Assembly: GCF_002205675.1 (NCBI RefSeq)
Contig: NZ_NISK01000002.1
Span: 705,076-769,075, forward strand
DNA: 64,000 bases
Direction of reading: 5' to 3'
Source: Sphingopyxis bauzanensis
GTDB taxonomy: Bacteria > Pseudomonadota > Alphaproteobacteria > Sphingomonadales > Sphingomonadaceae
Made by a program: the position numbers and the translations under genes. Of the stretch, positions 43,091 to 51,800 are shown piece by piece; position 1 is the first letter of the stretch; each line of letters opens with the position of its first letter. The notes beneath the pieces were generated by a model that was not told the origin of the DNA, searched no databases, and worked only from the letters and a program-made list of their open reading frames with translations.

Positions 43091-43835
43091 TCTGCCAAAG
43101 GGCCGTCTGGCCCTCACCGCCGCCGCCGCGATCATGGCGGTCGCGGTCGTCGGTACTGCTGCCGCGCAATCGATGGTCGTGCGCTCTACCGGGCCTTCGG
43201 CGAGCAAATATCCGACCGGCGCCAAGCTGAAATCTACCGACAAGCTGACCCTCGTCTCAGGCGACAAGGTCGTGCTGATGCAGGCGGGTAAGACGCGCAC
43301 CCTGTCCGGCCCCGGCACCTTTGGCGCCAGCGGCACGATCCAGGCCAGCCAATCGATGAGCGGCACAGTAACGCGTATGCTCGCCAAGGGGCCGACAGTG
43401 CGCTCACGCGGCGGATTTTCGCGCGGGCCGAACGATCCGGTCCCCGTCGAAGCGCGCGCGCCGAACCTGTGGCTGCTCGACTATCGCGAATCCGGCACCT
43501 TTTGCGTGGCCAATCCCGCCACGCTGATGCTGTGGCGCCCCAATATGGAGGGCGACACCGCGCTGGAGATCGAAAGCGCCGGCAAAAAATCGACCGTTGC
43601 GATCGTCGACGGCGCCAATTTCCGCAAATGGCCGACCGATGTGCTGCCAGTACAATATGGCGTCGACTATCGCCTCTCGGGCGGTGGCCTCACCGCACCC
43701 GTGACGGTTCGCTTCACACCGCTGGAAAATGCCCCCGACACGGTCGAAGGATCGGTCGATATGCTGATGGCAAAGGGCTGCGCGCCGCAGCTCAACCGGC
43801 TCGTTGATGCGCTGTCGGATTCCGAAGCGGGGTGA
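43077..43835 (+). CDS. Exported protein of unknown function in the CHAT/cyclase operon
   Basis: A 252-residue protein with a signal peptide (LALTAAAAIMAVAVVGTAAA, cleavage near AAA-QS). The mature N-terminal part (YPTGAKLKSTDKLTLVSGDK, then LSGPGTFG) looks like a small beta-rich domain with some resemblance to FecR-type domains, followed by a region rich in Thr and Gly and a single Cys pair (TFCVANP, KGCAPQ). I cannot name the family firmly. The ATG at 43077 is preceded by GGAG at 6 nt and overlaps the cyclase stop by 14 bp, which indicates co-translation. Its place between the cyclase and the two-partner secretion genes suggests a periplasmic accessory role. Confidence 0.75.
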   Translation: MSFPDLPKGRLALTAAAAIMAVAVVGTAAAQSMVVRSTGPSASKYPTGAKLKSTDKLTLVSGDKVVLMQAGKTRTLSGPGTFGASGTIQASQSMSGTVTRMLAKGPTVRSRGGFSRGPNDPVPVEARAPNLWLLDYRESGTFCVANPATLMLWRPNMEGDTALEIESAGKKSTVAIVDGANFRKWPTDVLPVQYGVDYRLSGGGLTAPVTVRFTPLENAPDTVEGSVDMLMAKGCAPQLNRLVDALSDSEAG

Positions 43836-43848
43836 GGTAAACGGATTC

Positions 43849-43962
43849 GGGCAGGCATTGAACCTGCCCAGTCCATCTGGTAGCAATCAGAAGAAAATCT
43901 GCCGATCCGAACGGCAGAACCTTTCCTTGGGTCGAACAATTCGCGCTGCCGGTCTCCGGCAG
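43849..43962 (+). promoter_or_regulatory. Three consecutive hairpins before the TpsB gene
   Basis: GGGCAGG-N7-CCTGCCC (43849-43869), CTGCCG-N7-CGGCAG (43899-43917) and CTGCCGG-TCT-CCGGCAG (43946-43962) lie in the 185-bp gap before tpsB. The second and third stems share the CTGCCG/CGGCAG sequence, so their arms can pair in alternative ways. No T-runs follow. It could be an attenuator-like leader or a protein-binding cluster. Confidence 0.45.
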
Positions 43963-44020
43963 AGCTTTATGAATTTCCGCACCGCGATTTCGCGGCCGCG
44001 TTCGTACTTAAGGGGTCGTG

Positions 44021-45841
44021 ATGATTACGGGGGATTCGGGATATATTGCGCGCGTGTGGCCAAAACGGGTCGCGCTGCGCCGAAACTTGATTGGGTCGGC
44101 GGCGTTGATCGCGGTCGCGATGCCCGCCGCGGCGCTGGCGCAGGCTACGCCGCAAATCCCGACCCGCGAGGAAATCCAGCAACCGACGCTGGCACCGCTG
44201 ACCCCGCCCAATGAACAGGTGGTGTCCGCCGACGACGGCATCGAGCGCGCGCCCTGCCCGCTTGCCAATCCCGAATTCGCCAACGTCCGCATCACGCTGC
44301 GGGGCGTCGAATTTTCGAGCGTCGAGGGCATTGATAATGCGACGCTGGCGTCCAGCTGGTCCGATCACGTCGGGCAGGATCTGCCGATTTCGGTCGTCTG
44401 CGACATCCGTGATCGCGCCGCGACGACGCTGCGCGCGCAGGGTTATCTCGCCGCGGTCCGCGTCCCACCGCAAACGATCGACGACGGTATCGTGCGACTT
44501 GATATTCTCGCGGCGCGCATGTCGCGGATCGAAGTGCGCGGCGACGCCGGGCGCAGTGAACGACTGCTGCAACGCTATCTCTCGCGCCTCGACGACCAGC
44601 CGGTGTTCAACGTCATCGACGCTGAGCGTTACCTGTTGCTGGCGCGCGACATTCCCGGACTGGACGCACGGCTGACCCTTCGTCCCGGCAATGTGCCCGG
44701 CGAGGTCGTCGGCGAAGTCTTGGTGGCTCGCACCCCCTTCGTCTTCGATACCAATATCCAGAATTTTGGTTCACGCGACGTCGGGCGCTGGGGCGGGGTC
44801 GCGCGCGTCCGTATTGCTGGACTGACCGGCATGGGCGATCTCACGACCGCCAGCTTCTATTCGACCCCCGATTTCGACGAACAGCAAGTGGTCCAGCTGG
44901 CGCATGAATTCCGCGTCGGCGGCGAAGGCCTGCGTCTCGGCGCCAGCTATACCTATGCCTGGACCCGCCCCGACATTGCCGCCTTTCCGATCAAGTCGAA
45001 AACGCAGATCGCCAGCCTATTTGCCGCATACCCGGTTACGCTGACGCAAGCGCACCGCTTGACCATCGGCGGCGGGCTCGACCTGATCGATCAGGACATC
45101 GGCCTCGGCGGCGTGCCGATCAACCGCGACCGCCTGCGCGTGTTCAACCTGCGCGCCGACGCCAGCTGGATCGATCCGGGCTCGGTCGCAGGCCGCAGCG
45201 GCTTCAGCCCCAGCGAACCGCGCTGGGCGGTGTCGACCGCGCTGGAAGCACGCCAGGGCGTCAGCTTCCTCGGTGCCAGCAACGACTGCGGCCCCGGCGG
45301 CGTCACCTGTTTCTTGCCCGGCGCGGTGCCGCTGACCCGCGTCGATGGCAAACCCGACGCCTTTCTGATTCGCGCCAATGCGCTCGCCGAGTGGCGACCG
45401 CAAAAGCTGTTCACGCTGTCCGCCGCGCCGCGCGCCCAATGGGCGAGCGACCCGCTGCTCGCCTATGAGGAATTTTCGGGCGGCAATTTCACCATCGGGC
45501 GCGGCTTTGATCCGGGTACGATCATCGGCGACAGCGGCGTCGGCGTTGCGTTTGAGGCGCGCTACGGCTCTTTCGTCCCCGCCAATACCAAGGCGTTCGC
45601 GCTCCAGCCCTTCGGCTTTTTCGACGCGGCGTGGGTGTGGAACAAGGACGCGGCGTTCAATGGTCTCAATCCGCAGAAGCTCTTTTCGGCAGGGGGCGGC
45701 GTCCGCGTCGCCTATGGCGATGTCGCGCGGCTCGACGTGACGATGGCGGTGCCGCTCAACCGCGGCGGTTTCCTGGCGCAAAAGCCCGATCCCAGATTGC
45801 TGGTGTCGCTGACGACCCAATTTGGCGTGAAGGCGCGCTGA
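44021..45841 (+). CDS. TpsB outer-membrane transporter, ShlB/FhaC/HecB family
   Basis: A 606-residue Omp85-superfamily pore that secretes its TpsA partner. The signal peptide (LIGSAALIAVAMPAAALAQA) ends near residue 40. Two POTRA domains follow (FANVRITLRGVEFSSVEGI; MSRIEVRGDAGRSERLLQRY), then a 16-strand-type barrel whose conserved region includes RLDVTMAVPLNR and a final aromatic-ended strand (LVSLTTQFGVKAR). The ATG at 44021 follows AAGGGG. A GTG just before it is also possible. The TpsA gene begins 3 bp after the stop, so pore and cargo are made together. Confidence 0.93.
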   Translation: MITGDSGYIARVWPKRVALRRNLIGSAALIAVAMPAAALAQATPQIPTREEIQQPTLAPLTPPNEQVVSADDGIERAPCPLANPEFANVRITLRGVEFSSVEGIDNATLASSWSDHVGQDLPISVVCDIRDRAATTLRAQGYLAAVRVPPQTIDDGIVRLDILAARMSRIEVRGDAGRSERLLQRYLSRLDDQPVFNVIDAERYLLLARDIPGLDARLTLRPGNVPGEVVGEVLVARTPFVFDTNIQNFGSRDVGRWGGVARVRIAGLTGMGDLTTASFYSTPDFDEQQVVQLAHEFRVGGEGLRLGASYTYAWTRPDIAAFPIKSKTQIASLFAAYPVTLTQAHRLTIGGGLDLIDQDIGLGGVPINRDRLRVFNLRADASWIDPGSVAGRSGFSPSEPRWAVSTALEARQGVSFLGASNDCGPGGVTCFLPGAVPLTRVDGKPDAFLIRANALAEWRPQKLFTLSAAPRAQWASDPLLAYEEFSGGNFTIGRGFDPGTIIGDSGVGVAFEARYGSFVPANTKAFALQPFGFFDAAWVWNKDAAFNGLNPQKLFSAGGGVRVAYGDVARLDVTMAVPLNRGGFLAQKPDPRLLVSLTTQFGVKAR

Positions 45842-45844
45842 CCC

Positions 45845-48800
45845 ATGACGATTTCATCGAGGACCACAGACATGCGTGCAACGGCCAATCTCGCACCGAC
45901 CTGCAAGGGCAAGCACCGCCTGCTCGAAAGCTGCGCGATCGTGGCGGGGCTCGCCGCGCTCGCCTATGGCGGGCCTGCGTTCGCCCAGGTGGCCGGTACG
46001 GGACAGGCCGTGACCGGCCCAGGGCTCAGCACCCCGACAATTTCTGCGCCCGGACCGGGGCCGACGGTCGTCAACACGACGGGTGATCAGACGATCATCA
46101 ACTGGACGCCGTCGAACGCACCGGTCGGCGGGGTGATCGACTTTCTGCCCACCGGCAATTCGCTCAGCTTTACTGGCAACGGTAAATATATCGTGCTCAA
46201 CCGGTTCGTATCGGGCGCGGGCCTGCCGATCGCCGATCAGATTGCGATCAACGGCACCGTCAACAGCATCGACTTCGCCACCTCGGGTGGACGCGGCGGG
46301 AATATCTGGTTCTACAACGCCGGTGGTATTCTGATCGGCGCGACAGGGGTCATCAACGTCGGTAGCTTGGTGCTGACGGCAAACGATGTCCTGACGACCG
46401 GCGGCCTGCTCGGTCCGTCAGGCGAAATCCGGTTCCGCGGCGCTTCAGGCAGCACGTCAAACGTGACGGTCTCGGCCGGTGCAGCAATCAACGCCAACAA
46501 CCCGTTTGACCCCGGCAGCAGCTACGTCGCACTGGTCGCGCCGCGCGTTGTGCAGGCAGGCGCCGTTCGCGTCGATGGTTCGGTCGGCTATGTCGCCGCC
46601 GAACAGGCTGACATCCGTATTAACAGCGGGCTGTTCGACATCAATGTGCAGGTCGGCGCCGAAGGCGGCAACGTCATCACCCACACCGGCACCACGGGCG
46701 GACCGGCGCATCTGGACAACAACCCCAACGACAGCCGCATCTACATGGTCGCGATCCCGAAAAATCTGGCGGTCACGATGCTGGTGTCGGGGCAGATCGG
46801 CTATGACGCCGTATCGGCGCAGGTCGATCCCAACGGCGCGGTGCGCCTGTCGGCGGGGTACAATATCACCAATGGCGAGATCGACGACGCACCGGCGAAC
46901 GCGACCGCCGCGAACATCACCGTCGGCGATACGTTGTTCAACAGCAGCGTCGTGGCCCACGCCAGCGGCGCGTTTGCCGGTCGGCCCGACAATATGATCC
47001 CGCCCAGCACCCCGCCGACCCCGCAAACGGGCAAGATCATCGTCCGCGGCGACGCCGATTTCGGCGGCGACGCGAGCGCGACGCTGACGGCCGGGGCCGA
47101 TCAGGCGATCGAAGTCGATGGCGCCCTGACGCTCCAGTCGTTGGGACAGCTTCAGACCGACGGGTCGCGGCAGGGCGGCAACGCGACTCTGTCGGTCCTT
47201 GGCGGCACCGTTACGGCGGGAGCGATGACCGTGGCTTCGATCGGCGCCGGGGGTATCGGAACGGGGGGCGATGGCGGCGATGGCACGGGCGGCGACGCAA
47301 GTGTCCTGATTTCGGGCGCAGGCAGCGCGCTAGTCACCAACGCTTTGTCGATTCAGTCGACGGGGATTGGCGGCGGTGTCACCTATGATTCGGGCGGGCT
47401 GGCTACTGGCGTCAATAACAGCGGCAGCGGCAGCGGCGGCAATGCTGCGCTAACGGTCGACAATGGAGGAGCGCTAGCGGTAAACGGTCTGATCAGCGTT
47501 GCATCGAACGGAATCGGCCAGACAGGTAATCTCCAATCGGGCAGCGGCACCGCCGGCAGCGCACGAATTGCAGTCACCGGCGCGGCAACCACGGTCGGTG
47601 CGCTGGCAACGAGTGTCAGCGCCGACGGCTTCGGCGGTACAGGCATTACCGGTGTGTCCACCGAAATTGGCGGCGCCGGTACCGGCGGCAGTGCAGCGAT
47701 CAGCATCAACGCCGACGCCACTGCGACGATCGATCTCGGCGACGTCGCGATAGCAGCCAATGGCTTCGGCGGCGGCAGCACCGGCATCGAAGGCGCGACG
47801 GGCGGCAATAGTACCGGCGGCACGGTCGACCTGTCCGTCGATGGCGGTATCGACGTCGACATGAACAATCTGTCACTCACCGCCCGCGCGCTGAGCGGCG
47901 GCGCCCTGTCGCCCAGCAATATCTCGGCGACGTCGGGCGACAGTCTTGGCGGCACCGTCACGATCGCGGTTGCCAATGGCAGCGGCATCATCAACGACGG
48001 CAGCACCTTTATCGATGTCAGCGGCCAGACAGCGGTCAGCGACAACATCGGCAGTGGCACCGGCGGCGATGTCGTCATCAGCGCGACAACCGGCGGCGTG
48101 TTTTCTACCGATGGCATTGTCGAAATCTATGCCGCGGGCGGTAACTTCGTGTCGTCGGCAACGTTTAACGCTGGCACCGCTACCGGGGGCAATGTTGACG
48201 TCACCGCCGACGGCGGGACGATCACCGCGGGATCCTTTTTTGTCGATGCCAGTGCCCAGCGACCCAACGCCGACAACGGCGGAGGTGCAGTCAATGGCGG
48301 AACAATCGATCTGCTTGCAACCAACAACGGCACCATCAGCGCAACCGATACTGGCGGTTTTAGCGGGTTCGTGGCGTCAGCGTCCAGCGGTGCGGCGCCG
48401 AACAATGCCTTGGCCACAGGCGGCGCGATCCAGGTAATCGCCGATGGCGGCACGATCGCCATGGCCAACTTTGCCAGCTTTTCGGCCAGCGGCGTGTCCG
48501 GCGGCAATTTGACTGCCGGAGCTTCGCCGCTTGAATCGGGGATCGGCGGCACCGTTTTGGTCCGGGTGCGCAACAGCACCACCGGCACCGGCGGCATGAC
48601 GTTCAACGATATTTTTCTCGACGCCACCGGCGCCACCAACAGCTTCTCCGAAGGCATCAACGCTGGGGACGGTGCCGCCGGGGCCGTTGGTGGGACCACG
48701 ACCTTTGACATGCAGAGTGGCACCTTCACCGCCGACGAGCTGAGTGTCAGCGCCGACGGTTTTGGCGGCAGCGTGGCCGGCACGGGGCGCGGCGGCACTG

Positions 48801-51800
48801 CTACCTTTACCCAAACGGGCGGCACAATCACGGTTGGCACCCTGTCGGTGTCGGCATCTGGCGAGGGCGGCTTCGATCCCGCTGCTTCTGGCATGGGGAT
48901 CGGCGGCACGGCAACGATCAACTTGTTCGGCGGCACGCTGACCGGCGGCGATGTTTCAGTGTCCGCCGATGGTGTCGGCGGGTTCGGCGCGAACGGTAAC
49001 GATGATGATCCGGCCAACCCGACCCCGGCCGGGGCGGGAGGCATCGGCCAAGGCGGCGACGCGACGATCAACATCGATGGCACGGCGGTGATCCAAACCG
49101 CGACGCTCGCTGCCTATGCCAATGGCGAGGGCGGCGAAGGCGGCGCCTATTTCGCCTTTAATGGTGTCGCTGGCGATGGCGGCGACGCGGGGGACGGCAT
49201 CGGCGGGTCTGCAACGATCAATATTATATCGGGTACGCTGACCACGGGTGACCTGATCGCCGATGCAGGCAGCATCGGCGGTGACGGCGGCAATGTGTTT
49301 GCGTCGAGCAGTTCGGGATCGGTTACCGGGATCGGCGTCGGCGGGACCGGCGGGAACGGTCAGGGCGGCACCGCCACGGTCGATTTTGCGACCAGCTTCA
49401 CGGCGACCGGAACGGTTACCAGCGACTCGACCGGCAACGGCGGCGTTGGTGGATTCGGAACAGTTGGCGGCGACGGCGGCGGTGGCATCGGCGGGCTGGC
49501 GCAGATCATCGTCACCAATTTTGATGCCGGCGCGCTGGCGGTGACCGTGGACGCGTCGGCTGACGGCGGTGATGGCGGCGTTGGCGACGATGGTGCGGGC
49601 GGCAACGGGGGGACTGCGATTGGAGGCACCAGCCGGATCGAGGCCGACGGCGCAAACGCCAACATCCTTGTCACCCAGGCGAATTTTGTCACGGCGGCCA
49701 CCGGCGGTAGCGGCGGCAGCGCCAATTCCAGTTTCTTGTCGGAAGAACTCGTTGGCGCAGCGGGCGGAAACGGCGGCGATGCAACCGGCGGTACGCTGGA
49801 AATCGCCGCGAGCAATGGCGCAACGGTGGCGATCGGTCCCGACACCAGCGGTATCATTTCGTTCAGCAGCGCGGGGACCGGCGGCAGTGGCGGCAGCGGC
49901 GCGTTCAACGGCTTTGGCGGGATGCGAGTTGGCGGTGATGGCGGCACCGGTGGCGGCGGAACTGGCGGCACGGTACGCCTGTTGGCCAACGGCGGCACGA
50001 TCACGTCGAACGGAAATGCCGTCGATATTACGGTCAGCGGCGCGTCAGGCGCGGGTGGCAGCGGCGGTACGGGAACTGCGGGCAATGGAACCGGCGGCGG
50101 CGTGCTGGGCACAATCGGCGGGCGCGCGGTCATCGACACTTCGGTCACTTCCTCAGGCGTTGGTGCGATTGCGCTTGGCGCCACGACGATCGCCGCGAAC
50201 GGCGACGCTGCTGGCCGGATCGAGATCCGGAACACGGGTGACGTCAGCTTCACCAGCCTGACGGCCGAAGCGTTGGGATCGGCGCCGCCGACCAACAACG
50301 ACACCGACGAGGCGCCTGCAGGGATTTTCTTCGCCGCAACTGGCGGCGCCATTACGACGTCGAGCAACATGACGCTGACCACCGACAGTTCGTTCGGCAC
50401 CTATGCCCAATCGAACGGCACCGTGACCGTTGGCGGCGACCTCACCATCAACGCCGCCGACCAGATCGATATCCGTCACGATTTCCGCGAAGGCACCGCA
50501 CCGACGATCGCTGCGGGTGGCAATTTCACCGCGACGGCGGCCGGAATCAGCAGCGCGCCGGGCAGCCTGCTCAGCGCGGGGGGGACGCTTTCGCTGACGT
50601 CAACACTCGGCGGCATCGGCGTCGACCAACTCGACGGCAACGATATTGTCATCACCGCCGCAGGCGCGGTTTCGGTCGAACATGCCGATGCCCTCAATGA
50701 TTTTACCGCCAGCGGCGCCAGTTTTCGCACCGGGCTCAATTCGATCATCACCGGCGGCGACATCCTGGTCACCTCGCCGGGCGCAGTCGACCTGGGCAAT
50801 TCGACCGCGGGCGGTTTCGTTCAGGCCAATGGCCAGTCGATCCTGTTCAACACTATCGGCGCAGGCGGGTCGGTATCCCTGACCGCGACCGGCAACACGG
50901 CGGGAGCCGAGGGGATCACCGGCGGATCGATCGATGCGGGCGGCAGCATCAACCTCAATGCGACTCGCATCGACATTGCGGGAACGCTGACGACCGTCGG
51001 GTCGCTGTTCGCGGTCGGCAGCGCCGGGTCCGTCGCGATCGCATTGGCCGAGGTCGAGGACGATATCTCGATCTTTGCGGACGGCGACCTCAGCGGCACC
51101 TATAACGCCGAGGGCAATATCAACCTGACGTCGACCGCGAACATCAACGCATCGGCGAACGCCACCGGCTTCGAGAGCTCGAGCAGCGGGCCACCGATCG
51201 CATCGAGCGTGTTGATCAACGCCGGCGGCGACGTCAATCTGAACGACAACAGTGCAACCGGCATGTTCGGCGTGAACGCCGGTGGCGCCGTGACGATGGC
51301 AGGCGGCGATATCGGCGAGGACTTGTTTGTGCTCGCGGGGACGATCGCAACAATCTCCGACGTCACCGCCGGCGACGATGTGACGATCACGGCACCGGAC
51401 GGAATCCTGGCCAGCGGCGTGGTAACGAGCGGGTCCGGCCCCGACGACCGGTCGCTGATCTTTGCGCCGTTCAGCCCGTCGTCCCCCGCCATGTTCCAGG
51501 TCGTCGGGTCGCCACCCGACCAGTCGAATATCGCACTGACCGCCGCGGCAGGCGACATCACCGCCAGCAACCTCAACGCCGCCGCCAATCTTACCGCCGC
51601 TGCCTCCGGGCAGATTTCGGCAAACGGCCCGTTGCAGGCCGGCGGCGACATCGCGCTGACCGCGACTGGCGCCGACCTTGCAACGCTGGTGACGCCGGTC
51701 GGCGACCGCATCGCCACGCTGAATGCCGGCGGCAATGTCACGATCGCGGTGACCGATTCGGTGACCGGCGGCGTCATTCGCGCAGGCGGCGATATCGGCA

